DNA of 8,626 nucleotides from Actinomycetes bacterium (GTDB lineage: Bacteria > Actinomycetota > Actinomycetes > Mycobacteriales > Mycobacteriaceae), in contig JAEZDV010000107.1 in NCBI GenBank assembly GCA_023417985.1, positions 1 through 8,626 on the forward strand, given 5' to 3'. Both the position numbers and the translations under genes were made by a program. Below, piece by piece: positions 1-6,812 of the stretch (position 1 is the stretch's first letter; each line of letters opens with the position of its first letter). Below the pieces are notes generated by a model. That model was not told the origin of the DNA. It worked only from the letters and a program-made list of their open reading frames with translations, and made no database searches.

Positions 1-968
1 GGCAATTCCTGCACGCAGATCCCGGCCCTCGCCGAGACGTCGCCTGGATGGGCATCCACGCGACGTTCGGTCTCGTCGTGGGTCTGCTCCCGTTGCAGTT
101 CCTGTCGAATGCCATACAGGAACTCACGACTCCGCTGTGGTGGCACGTCGTCTCGCCCGGTACCGCGACCTTCGTCGGCGGCCTGGTTTCCGTCACGACG
201 TGGACCGACGCGTGGTGGGCCCTCGTCGCCGGCCTCGTCTGGGCGACCCTGTGGTTGGCGCTGTCGCCGTTGTTGCTGCAGGCCCAGGTCGCGCCCGGTG
301 TCCGACTCCTTGCTCCGCACCCGGACTTCGACCTCTCCGAACGCGTCGCAGTACTGACAGCCACCCGAGCCGCGGCCCTGGATGCACACGCCGTGGAGCT
401 GCGCCGGATCGAACGGGCACTGCACGACGGCACGCAGAATCGGCTCGTGACCGTCGCGGTCCTCACCGGCGCGGCCCGCCAAGCACTGGCACGAGATCCC
501 GCTACCGCGGACCCGCTGCTCGAACGCGCCCAGCAGAGCGCCGAACTGGCGCTGGCAGAGTTGCGCTCGGTGGTGCGGAGCATCCTGCCGCCGGTCCTCG
601 AATCCGAAGGGTTACCGGGGGCATTGTCGGCGCTGGCCGCACAATGCGCGGTCGAGACGCACGTGGACACCCACGTGTCCCCGCGCTGCCCGGTGGCCCT
701 CGAAGCCGTTGCGTACTTCACCGTCGCCGAAGCGCTCACCAACGTCACCCGCCACAGCGGAGCCCGGCGGGCCTACGTGCGGGTGCAGCGGCAGGGCGAC
801 ACACTCCTCGTCGAAGTGGAGGACGACGGTACCGGCGGCGCGGTCGTCCGGCCGGGATCCGGTCTCGCCGGAATCCAGGGACGCGTCGAAGCCCACGACG
901 GAACGCTCCGGGTGCACAGCCCGGCCGGTGGACCGACGCTCGTGACGGCGGTGATCCCGTGCGGATAG
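1..968 (+). CDS. NarL-family sensor histidine kinase, 5' end outside window
   Basis: Membrane sensor kinase that should autophosphorylate on a histidine and pass the phosphate to the regulator encoded next to it. The frame is open from base 3, so the ATG at 48 is probably internal: the 15 residues before it (ending RRDVAW) look like part of a sensor/membrane region, and the true start lies upstream. Numbering from the ATG at 48, hydrophobic stretches at about 4-20 and 55-78 are likely membrane helices. A HisKA_3-type dimerisation helix follows, with motif RIERALHDGTQNR; His126 (bases 423-425) is the expected phosphoacceptor. The C-terminal HATPase domain shows an N-box (EALTNVTRHSG, 228-238), a G1 box (EDDGTGG, 258-264) and a G2 box (GSGLAGIQGR, 270-279). 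The stop at 966-968 overlaps the regulator gene by 10 bp, which implies translational coupling. The signal sensed cannot be read from the sequence. Confidence 0.93.
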   Translation, partial: QFLHADPGPRRDVAWMGIHATFGLVVGLLPLQFLSNAIQELTTPLWWHVVSPGTATFVGGLVSVTTWTDAWWALVAGLVWATLWLALSPLLLQAQVAPGVRLLAPHPDFDLSERVAVLTATRAAALDAHAVELRRIERALHDGTQNRLVTVAVLTGAARQALARDPATADPLLERAQQSAELALAELRSVVRSILPPVLESEGLPGALSALAAQCAVETHVDTHVSPRCPVALEAVAYFTVAEALTNVTRHSGARRAYVRVQRQGDTLLVEVEDDGTGGAVVRPGSGLAGIQGRVEAHDGTLRVHSPAGGPTLVTAVIPCG

Positions 969-1618
969 TGGTCGCCGAAGACGATGCATTGCTGCGGGAA
1001 GGGCTCGTATTGTTGCTGCGCGGCGAAGGACTCGACGTCGTCGACGCCGTGGGTGATCCCGACGCCCTGCTGGAGGCGGTCGAGCGCTATCGCCCCGACG
1101 TCGCGATCGTCGACGTCCGCATGCCCCCGACCCACACCGACGAGGGCATCCGCGCAGCCGTCGCGGCGCGAGCGGCCCATCCCGGCCTCGCGGTTCTCGT
1201 GCTCTCGGCCTACGTGGAGCAGAGCTTCGCCACCGAACTGCTCGCCGGCGGCGCACACCGCACGGGGTACCTTCTCAAGGAACGTGTCGGGCGGGTCGGG
1301 GACTTTCTGGAGGCACTCCGCCGTGTCGCCGGTGGCGGCACGGCCATCGATCCCGAAGTGGTGGCTCAACTCTTCGCGCGTCAGCGCGCCGCCGACCGGC
1401 TCTCCGACCTGACCGCGCGGGAACGGGAGGTGCTCGCGGTGATGGCCGAAGGCTTGGGCAACAGCGCAATCGCAAGTCGATTGTTCATCACGGAAAATGC
1501 TGTGCACAAACACATTCGGAACATATTCTCGAAACTCGGCCTGCAGGCAGGCGACGACTCCGATCGGCGGGTCGTGGCGGTGCTCCGTCATCTCGAAGCA
1601 ACCGGAGAACGGAGTTGA
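959..1618 (+). CDS. LuxR/NarL-family response regulator
   Basis: Cognate DNA-binding regulator of the kinase upstream; 219 residues, the usual length for this family. The GTG start at 959 is chosen because the receiver domain begins at once (RIVVAEDDALLREGL) and because it overlaps the kinase stop by 10 bp. The frame is open far upstream, but that part is a shadow of the kinase gene. The receiver domain covers about 1-120: acidic pair Asp8/Asp9, phosphoacceptor Asp52 in VAIVDVRMPP, Ser83 in the usual Thr/Ser switch position (VLSAY) and Lys107 in GYLLKERV. A LuxR-type helix-turn-helix spans about 151-195 (LTAREREVLAVMAEG to HKHIRNIFSKLGL). The targets are unknown. Nothing links it to the his genes except convergent proximity. 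Confidence 0.95.
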   Translation: MRIVVAEDDALLREGLVLLLRGEGLDVVDAVGDPDALLEAVERYRPDVAIVDVRMPPTHTDEGIRAAVAARAAHPGLAVLVLSAYVEQSFATELLAGGAHRTGYLLKERVGRVGDFLEALRRVAGGGTAIDPEVVAQLFARQRAADRLSDLTAREREVLAVMAEGLGNSAIASRLFITENAVHKHIRNIFSKLGLQAGDDSDRRVVAVLRHLEATGERS

Positions 1619-1637
1619 GCGGCGAAACCTGCGGTCC

Positions 1638-1665
1638 GCTTCCGTGAAGCACTGCCGGGCGGCAG
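1638..1665. terminator. Two small tandem hairpins in the convergent gap, possible weak terminator
   Basis: The only non-coding DNA between the response regulator stop (1618) and the end of the 81-residue gene (1688) holds two short perfect inverted repeats. One is GCTTC-CGT-GAAGC (1638-1650) and the other CTGCC-GGGC-GGCAG (1652-1665). Each has a 5-bp stem and a 3-4 base loop. Neither is followed by a T-run on either strand, so they do not match the classic intrinsic terminator. Their place between convergent genes makes a bidirectional termination role plausible, but stems this short also arise by chance in GC-rich DNA. Confidence 0.22.
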
Positions 1666-1687
1666 GAGATCCAGCGCAGACTCGCCG

Positions 1688-1933
1688 TCAGGATCGACGC
1701 TCGTCGCGCCCGAAGGCGCGGCGGGTGGTGCGAACCGACACGATTCCCATCGCTGCGATCGCGCCCACGACGCCGAGCAGTGCGATCGTGAGGCTCAGTC
1801 CCGGACTCGGCTTCAGAACCACGATGACCACGGTGACGAGCGCGAGTACCGCTGCCGCCGACCCGAGCGAGAACAGGGCGAGCCGGCCCAGCGAGAAACT
1901 CGCACCCGGCTCGTCGTCCCCGCCACGCGTCAC
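1688..1933 (-). CDS. Small two-helix membrane protein, last gene of the his cluster
   Basis: Unrecognised protein of 81 residues. The GTG start (1933-1931) shares GTGA with the hisH stop codon, which points to translational coupling and fixes the start better than the longer open frame upstream, which is a shadow of hisH. The N-terminus is short and acidic (MTRGGDDEPG). Two hydrophobic helices follow at about 17-40 and 47-67, separated by a KPSPGLS turn, and the tail is strongly basic (RTTRRAFGRDERR). By the positive-inside rule the tail is probably cytoplasmic. I see no catalytic motif. In mycobacteria the gene after hisH is hisA; here this small gene takes that place and the cluster then ends. 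Its function is unknown. Confidence 0.8.
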   Translation of the reverse strand: MTRGGDDEPGASFSLGRLALFSLGSAAAVLALVTVVIVVLKPSPGLSLTIALLGVVGAIAAMGIVSVRTTRRAFGRDERRS

Positions 1934-2565
1934 AACGAGTTCACCCAGTTCCTCAGCAACTGCGCCCCGGCATCCCCGGACTTCTCGGGGTGGAACTGGG
2001 TTGCCGACAACGGACCGTTCTCGACGGCCGCGAGGAAGCGGCTTCCGTGCTCGGCCCAGGTCAGCTTCGGCGGAGCGAGCCGCTCCGGGTCGGGCAATTC
2101 CCATTTCTGTGCCGCGTACGAGTGCACGAAGTAGAAGCGGGTGTCGGGGTCCATGCCGGCGAACAGCACCGAATCGGCGGGCGCCTCGACGGTGTTCCAT
2201 CCCATGTGCGGCAGCACCGGCGCGTCGAGACGCTCGACAGTGCCCGGCCACTCGCCGCAACCTTCGGTCTCGATGCCGTGCTCGATACCGTGCTCGAAAA
2301 GGATCTGCATACCGACGCAGATGCCGAGCACCGGCCGGCCACCGGCGAGCCGGGTGCCGATCATTTTCTCACCACCGATGCTGCGCAGGCCGCGCATGCA
2401 GGCGTCGAACGCCCCGACGCCGGGGACGACGAGTCCGTCGGCGGCGAGCGCAACCTTGGGGTCGGAGGTGACCTCCACGTCCACACCGATACGGGCGATC
2501 GCCCGCGTCGCGGAGTGCAGATTGCCGGAGCCGTAGTCGAGGACGGCGACCTTGGTTGTGCTCAT
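1930..2565 (-). CDS. hisH: Imidazole glycerol phosphate synthase, glutamine amidotransferase subunit HisH
   Basis: Class I glutaminase subunit of IGP synthase. It hydrolyses glutamine and channels ammonia to HisF, giving imidazoleglycerol phosphate and AICAR in histidine synthesis. It is 211 residues, normal for the family. The ATG at 2565 is chosen because the family N-terminus follows directly (KVAVLDYGSGNLHSA). The catalytic triad is visible: Cys83 in LGICVGMQ, and His192 and Glu194 in QFHPEKSGD. The oxyanion-strand motif VVPGVGAF lies at 46-53. No clear Shine-Dalgarno sequence is seen, and the gene is 53 bp downstream of the MFS gene, the widest gap in the cluster. Its stop overlaps the GTG of the following small membrane gene. 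The partner hisF is not in the window. Confidence 0.97.
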   Translation of the reverse strand: MSTTKVAVLDYGSGNLHSATRAIARIGVDVEVTSDPKVALAADGLVVPGVGAFDACMRGLRSIGGEKMIGTRLAGGRPVLGICVGMQILFEHGIEHGIETEGCGEWPGTVERLDAPVLPHMGWNTVEAPADSVLFAGMDPDTRFYFVHSYAAQKWELPDPERLAPPKLTWAEHGSRFLAAVENGPLSATQFHPEKSGDAGAQLLRNWVNSL

Positions 2566-2618
2566 GAAGTCGATTCTATGCGCCGGCACGAACCGGGCCG
2601 CGCGGCGGCAGGGTCCTG

Positions 2619-3815
2619 CTATTCCGGACCGTTGCGCTCGGTGACCTGTTCGGCGCCGGGACGCTCCGAGGGTCCGGCGAGGCGAGCGAGGAGCGGAAGA
2701 ACGGGGACGAGCACCGCAGCGACGGTGAACGCCGTCGGATAACCGGCGGAAGCCGCGATCGCTCCGAGTGCGAACGAGCCCGCTCCGGTGCCGGCGTCGA
2801 AACCGATGTTCCAAGCGGCGCTGGCCGAACCGATGTGTTCGGAGCCCGCTCGACGGAACGCGATGAGCAGCGCCTCGTTCTGCACGACACCGAACCCGAG
2901 TCCGAAGCACACCGCCGCCCCGATGAGGACGACGGCGCCGGCTCGGCCGTCGGCGACGAGCGCGAATGGCACCATGGCGAGCGCGGCGAGTCCGAGTCCC
3001 ACGGGAAGCATCCGTCCGGCACCGAGCCTGTCGGCGATCGCGCCGGCGCCGAACCGGCCGATCAGCGTCGAACCGCTGAGCACCGCCAGTGCTGCCGCGA
3101 CCGGAAGATCCGCCACCGCGATGGCAAGCAGCGACGTCAGACCGCCGTACGCGATCGCGCCGGCACCCACCGCCACGGTCGGGAGGAGCAGCAACACGAA
3201 CGGCATCCGTGTTGGGGGTGGACCCGTGCGCGCTTCGAGGCGAGGCAGCCGGGCCGCCGCGATCAACCCTGCCGACGACAGGATCGCACCCAGCACGAAC
3301 ACCGGCGCGGTGGAGAACCGTTCGGCGATCGCAAGCCCGGTGGGCAGTCCGATCATCTGAGAGGACGCGATCGCGATGCCGAGCATCCCGGTGGCCCGCC
3401 CGAGCAGCCGGGCGGGTGCGAGTTCACCCACCAGCGCCGCGGACGCCACCGTGATCATCCCGAAGCCGATTCCCCGGATCGCAGAGATCCCCAGGGCAGC
3501 AGCGGGTTCCATGGATACGAGGAACAGCAGGGAGGGCGGGCCGAGGAACAGGCAGCCGGCGACGAGGGTCGCGCGATGGCCGAACCTGCGGAGCAGCTTG
3601 GGCATCGCGATCTGGGTGAGCACCGTGGTGAGCATGAACACCGCGGTGACCGAGCCCGCGACAGTGTCGCTCCCGCCTTCCTCCGCGATCGCCCACGGCA
3701 CCACCGGGAGCAGCAGCGAGAAACCCGCGAATGCCGCCGCGGATGTCGACCATGCCGCGACGAGCCCGCGGACTCCGAACAGTTTGGGGTTGTCCGTCAC
3801 TTCGGAATCGGCCAC
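2619..3815 (-). CDS. MFS transporter embedded in the his cluster
   Basis: Major facilitator superfamily carrier of about 398 residues with some twelve hydrophobic segments, expected in the cytoplasmic membrane. A motif-A-like loop (PKLLRRFGHR, about 72-81) follows helix 2, and its pseudo-repeat (IADRLGAGR, about 260-268) sits in the second half. A hydrophilic linker (RLEARTGPPPTR, about 192-203) separates the two six-helix halves. Three GTG starts are possible: 3836 (overlaps the previous gene by 20 bp), 3815 (1 bp after its stop) and 3800 (just before the TDNPKLFGVRG segment). I chose 3815 for its spacing; none has a strong ribosome site. The substrate is unknown. Position between hisB and hisH suggests co-expression with histidine synthesis, so an amino acid or intermediate exporter is an inference only; a drug-efflux-like carrier is equally possible. 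Confidence 0.9.
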   Translation of the reverse strand: MADSEVTDNPKLFGVRGLVAAWSTSAAAFAGFSLLLPVVPWAIAEEGGSDTVAGSVTAVFMLTTVLTQIAMPKLLRRFGHRATLVAGCLFLGPPSLLFLVSMEPAAALGISAIRGIGFGMITVASAALVGELAPARLLGRATGMLGIAIASSQMIGLPTGLAIAERFSTAPVFVLGAILSSAGLIAAARLPRLEARTGPPPTRMPFVLLLLPTVAVGAGAIAYGGLTSLLAIAVADLPVAAALAVLSGSTLIGRFGAGAIADRLGAGRMLPVGLGLAALAMVPFALVADGRAGAVVLIGAAVCFGLGFGVVQNEALLIAFRRAGSEHIGSASAAWNIGFDAGTGAGSFALGAIAASAGYPTAFTVAAVLVPVLPLLARLAGPSERPGAEQVTERNGPE

Positions 3816-3816
3816 G

Positions 3817-3972
3817 TCACAGCAACCGGAGGACACCGGCGATGGCCGCCAGCAGTCCGAGCGCGAGGAGGATGCCCGCGAACAGCGTGTTGCGGGCCTT
3901 CCACATCGACCACGTGCCGCCGGCCAGGATTCCCGCAGCGATGAAACACAGGTAGGTCAGTACGACATCCAT
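3817..3972 (-). CDS. 51-residue two-helix membrane microprotein
   Basis: Short gene fitting exactly between hisB and the MFS gene: its ATG (3972-3970) lies 4 bp after the hisB stop and its TGA (3819-3817) 1 bp before the favoured MFS start. The 51-residue product starts MDVVLTYLCFIAAG and contains two hydrophobic stretches, about 3-19 and 29-51, joined by a short polar loop (GGTWSMWKARN, 18-28). It ends right after the second helix (AGVLRLL), as an integral membrane hairpin would. An AAGGGA sequence lies 13 nt upstream of the ATG, rather far for a Shine-Dalgarno, so coupling to hisB is the likelier means of initiation. I do not recognise a family. Co-location with the transporter suggests, without proof, an accessory membrane role. 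Confidence 0.75.
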   Translation of the reverse strand: MDVVLTYLCFIAAGILAGGTWSMWKARNTLFAGILLALGLLAAIAGVLRLL

Positions 3973-3976
3973 ACCG

Positions 3977-4591
3977 TCAGAGCGTTCCCTTGGTGGAGGG
4001 CACGCCGGTGACGCGGGGGTCGGGTTCGACCGCTTCGCGCAGGGCCCGCGCGACAGCCTTGAACTCGGCCTCGGTGATGTGGTGCGGGTCGCGCCCGTAC
4101 AGCACTCGCACGTGCAACGCGATCCGCGCGTGGAAGGCGAACGATTCGAACACGTGCTTGTTGATCACCGTCGCGTACGGCACGCCCGGGTATCCACCGA
4201 TCACGGAGTGCACCAGGTAGTCGGGTTCTCCGGTGTGGACGAAGTACGGGCGCCCCGACACGTCGACCGACGCGTGGGCGAGCGTTTCGTCCATCGGGAT
4301 GAACGAGTCTCCGAACCGCCGGATGCCGCGCTTGTCGCCGATGGCCTGATGGAACGCCTGGCCGAGCACGATCGCGGTGTCTTCGACCGTGTGGTGTGCG
4401 TCGATCTCGACGTCGCCCTTCGCGTGGACGGTGAGGTCGAAGCTGCCGTGCTGGCCGAGCGCGGTGAGCATGTGGTCGTAGAACGGGACACCTGTGGAGA
4501 TGTCGGTGCGGCCGGTGCCGTCGAGGTTCAGTTCGACGGTGATGGACGACTCTCTGGTAGTGCGTTCGACCTTCGCGATGCGGTCGCTCAT
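3977..4591 (-). CDS. hisB: Imidazoleglycerol-phosphate dehydratase HisB
   Basis: Monofunctional dehydratase converting imidazoleglycerol phosphate to imidazole-acetol phosphate, a step of histidine biosynthesis in the cytoplasm. It is 204 residues, the length of the actinobacterial single-function enzyme, with no fused histidinol-phosphatase domain as in E. coli. The duplicated metal-binding motifs are intact: DAHHTVED (64-71) and DPHHITEAEFK (168-178), plus conserved FYDHMLTALGQHG (37-49) and the PMDE segment (99-102). The ATG start (4591) shares ATGA with the hisC stop, so the two genes are translationally coupled. It is followed after 4 bp by the 51-residue membrane gene. Confidence 0.98.
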   Translation of the reverse strand: MSDRIAKVERTTRESSITVELNLDGTGRTDISTGVPFYDHMLTALGQHGSFDLTVHAKGDVEIDAHHTVEDTAIVLGQAFHQAIGDKRGIRRFGDSFIPMDETLAHASVDVSGRPYFVHTGEPDYLVHSVIGGYPGVPYATVINKHVFESFAFHARIALHVRVLYGRDPHHITEAEFKAVARALREAVEPDPRVTGVPSTKGTL

Positions 4592-5721
4592 CGGGTTTCC
4601 TCGATTTCCGTAGCGGCGAGTTTTTCACTGACCCGCAGCAACTCGTCGTTCTCGTGTGCCAGGCCGATCGTGGTGCGCAGGTATCCGGGAATGCCGACGT
4701 CCCGGATCAGGACACCCTCGTCGAGGTAGCGCTGCCAGGTGGCGGCCGCGTCGGCGAAGCGTCCGAACAGGATGAAGTTGGCGTCGGACGGGATCACGTC
4801 GTAACCGAATCCGGCGAGTTCGGCGGCGACACGGTCGCGCTGCGCGGACAGTTCCGCCACCGAGCCGAGGGTTTCGTCGGCGTGCCGCAGTGCCGCGCGC
4901 GCTGCGGCTTGCGTCACCACCGACAGGTGGTAGGGCAGCCGGACGAGAAGCAGAGCCTCGATCACTGCGGGCGCGGCGGCGAGATAACCGAGGCGGCCGC
5001 CGGCGAAAGCGAACGCCTTGCTCATGGTGCGCGACACCACCACCTTCGCCGGGTACTCGTCGATCAATGCGAGAGCGCTGGGGGCACTCGAGAATTCGGC
5101 GTACGCCTCGTCGACGATCACGATGCCGGGAGCGGCGTCGAGGATCTTGCGCAGGTCGTCGAGCGGGACGCTGTGACCGGTCGGGTTGTTCGGGCTGGTG
5201 ACGAACACCACGTCGGGACGGCTGTCGCGGATAGCGGCCACCGACGCGTCGACGTCGAGGGTGAAGTCGGAACGGCGGTACGTGGCGACCCACTCGGTCT
5301 GCGTGCCGTCAGCGATGATCGGGTGCATCGAGTACGACGGAACGAATCCCATCGCGCTCCGGCCCGGTCCGCCGAACGCCTGCGACAGCTGCTGCAGGAT
5401 TTCGTTGGAACCGTTTGCAGCCCAGATGTTTTCGACGCCCACGGTCACGCCCGTCTGGCGGGTGAGGTACGCGGCGAGGTCGGTGCGCAGCGCCACGGCG
5501 TCGCGGTCGGGGTACCGGTGCAACTGCGTCGCGGCCTCGCGCACGGATTCGGCGACGTCGTCGACCAGTGCCTGTGTGGGCGGGTGCGGATTCTCGTTGG
5601 TGTTGAGCTGTACCGGCACCGACAGCTGGGGTGCGCCGTACGGCGACTTGCCGCGCAGGTTCTCCCGCAGCGGCAGGTCGTCGAGCGTGATGCGGGCGCC
5701 CGGGATCGACGGGCCGGTCAC
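4588..5721 (-). CDS. hisC: Histidinol-phosphate aminotransferase HisC
   Basis: PLP-dependent fold-type I aminotransferase that converts imidazole-acetol phosphate plus glutamate to histidinol phosphate and 2-oxoglutarate. It is 377 residues, full length. Visible landmarks are NTNENP (40-45) near the N-terminus, the SPNNPTG motif (176-182), Asp204 and Tyr207 in VDEAYAEF, the Schiff-base Lys235 in SRTMSKAFAFAGGRLGY (Lys codon at 5019-5017), and an arginine-rich C-terminal substrate region (GYLRTTIG). The GTG start (5721-5719) shares GTGA with the hisD stop. Downstream it overlaps hisB by 4 bp. Order and coupling match the mycobacterial hisD-hisC-hisB operon. Confidence 0.98.
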   Translation of the reverse strand: MTGPSIPGARITLDDLPLRENLRGKSPYGAPQLSVPVQLNTNENPHPPTQALVDDVAESVREAATQLHRYPDRDAVALRTDLAAYLTRQTGVTVGVENIWAANGSNEILQQLSQAFGGPGRSAMGFVPSYSMHPIIADGTQTEWVATYRRSDFTLDVDASVAAIRDSRPDVVFVTSPNNPTGHSVPLDDLRKILDAAPGIVIVDEAYAEFSSAPSALALIDEYPAKVVVSRTMSKAFAFAGGRLGYLAAAPAVIEALLLVRLPYHLSVVTQAAARAALRHADETLGSVAELSAQRDRVAAELAGFGYDVIPSDANFILFGRFADAAATWQRYLDEGVLIRDVGIPGYLRTTIGLAHENDELLRVSEKLAATEIEETR

Positions 5722-6812
5722 CGGAGTGCCTCGAATCGCAGCCGCACCGCTTCGCCGTGCGCGGGGAGATCCTCGGCGTTCGCGAGGGTGATCACGTGGC
5801 CCGCGACGTCCTTCAGCGCGGACTCGGAGTACTCGACGACGTGGATGCCGCGCAGGAACGTCTGCACGCTCAGCCCGGACTGGTGCCGTGCACAGCCCGC
5901 CGTGGGCAGCACGTGGTTCGAGCCGGCGCAGTAGTCACCGAGCGAAACCGGTGCCCACGGGCCCACGAAGATTGCTCCGGCCGCGCGCACCCTGGCTGCA
6001 ACCTCGGACGCGTTCTCCGTCTGGATCTCGAGGTGCTCGGCGGCGTAGGCGTTGACCACTGCCAGGCCCTGGCCGATGTCGTCGACCAGCACGATGCCGG
6101 ATTGGCTACCGGACAGCGCGGTGGTGACCCGCTCCCGGTGCTTGGTCAGTTCGAGTTGTGCGGCGAGCGCGGTGTCGACCGCGTCGGCGAGGTCGGGACT
6201 CGTCGTCACCAGGACGGAGGCCGCCATCACGTCGTGCTCGGCCTGGCTGACGAGGTCGGCAGCGACATGCACCGGGTCGGCCGTGTGGTCGGCGAGGATC
6301 GCGATCTCGGTGGGTCCGGCCTCGGCGTCGATACCGACCACCGACCGGCACAGCCGCTTGGCGGCGGTGACGTAGATGTTTCCGGGGCCGGTGATCATGT
6401 CGACCGGGGCGAGTTCGCCGCCGTCGGTGTCGGTTCCGCCGTAGGACAGCAGCGCGACGCCCTGCGCGCCTCCGACCGCCCACACCTCGTCGACACCGAG
6501 CAGTGCGGCTGCGGCGAGGATCGTCGGGTGCGGGAGACCACCGAAGTTCTTCTGCGGCGGCGACACGATGACGAGGGACTGCACCTCGGCGGCTTGCGCG
6601 GGCACGACGTTCATCACGACCGACGACGGGTAGACGGCGTTGCCGCCCGGTACGTACAGACCGACACGATCGACGGGAACCCAGCGTTCGGTGACGGTGC
6701 CGCCGGGGACCACTTCGGTGACCGTGTCGGTACGGCGCTGCTCCGCGTGGACCTTGCGGGTCCGTTCGATGGCTACCTCGAGCGCCGCGCGCACGGCGGG
6801 GTCGAGTTCGGC
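5718..6812 (-). CDS. hisD: Histidinol dehydrogenase HisD, 5' end missing at a sequence junction
   Basis: NAD-dependent enzyme catalysing the last two oxidations, histidinol to histidinal to histidine. About 364 residues are recognisable, beginning near ELDPAVRAALEVAIERTRK; against the mycobacterial protein as I remember it (about 440 residues) some 75-80 N-terminal residues are gone. The catalytic core is intact: Glu-His pair in AAEHLEIQT (bases about 6021-6047), zinc-site residues in SQAEHD, GDYCAGSNH and PAHGEA, and the GGNAVYPSSVVMN and MITGPGNIYVTAAKRL segments. The frame stays open upstream to about 7154, but that portion is an out-of-frame shadow of soxA, not HisD. No natural start codon or ribosome site is present, so as drawn the gene probably makes no normal HisD. 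The stop overlaps the hisC GTG. Whether the truncation is biological or an assembly fault is treated in the findings. Confidence 0.93.
   Translation of the reverse strand, partial: AELDPAVRAALEVAIERTRKVHAEQRRTDTVTEVVPGGTVTERWVPVDRVGLYVPGGNAVYPSSVVMNVVPAQAAEVQSLVIVSPPQKNFGGLPHPTILAAAALLGVDEVWAVGGAQGVALLSYGGTDTDGGELAPVDMITGPGNIYVTAAKRLCRSVVGIDAEAGPTEIAILADHTADPVHVAADLVSQAEHDVMAASVLVTTSPDLADAVDTALAAQLELTKHRERVTTALSGSQSGIVLVDDIGQGLAVVNAYAAEHLEIQTENASEVAARVRAAGAIFVGPWAPVSLGDYCAGSNHVLPTAGCARHQSGLSVQTFLRGIHVVEYSESALKDVAGHVITLANAEDLPAHGEAVRLRFEALR

Noticed and set aside
2270..2300. Short internal repeat within hisH (EHGIEHGIE)
   Set aside because: Only two near-copies of four residues in a variable loop; not a meaningful repeat element.
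1497..2471. Long + strand open frame of 324 codons
   Set aside because: It starts inside the response regulator gene and runs antisense to the 81-residue gene and hisH; its Arg/Ser/Pro-rich composition is typical of GC-rich shadow frames.
2573..2578. TAGAAT -10-like hexamer on the minus strand, 7 nt before the hisH ATG, as an internal promoter
   Set aside because: It fits the loose TAnnnT pattern and sits in the only 53-bp gap of the cluster, but there is no -35-like element at the right distance, so it could be chance.
2597..2606. Perfect 10-bp palindrome GCCGCGCGGC between the MFS gene and hisH
   Set aside because: With no spacer it cannot form a normal hairpin, and such GC palindromes are frequent in this composition; no operator can be claimed.
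2835..3944. Long + strand open frame of 369 codons opposite the MFS gene
   Set aside because: The product is a hydrophilic Arg/Glu/His-rich sequence without domains; the minus strand frame is a clear twelve-helix transporter.
4654..5934. Long + strand open frame opposite hisC and the hisD end
   Set aside because: Antisense to two unmistakable enzymes across a gene boundary, with no motifs of its own.
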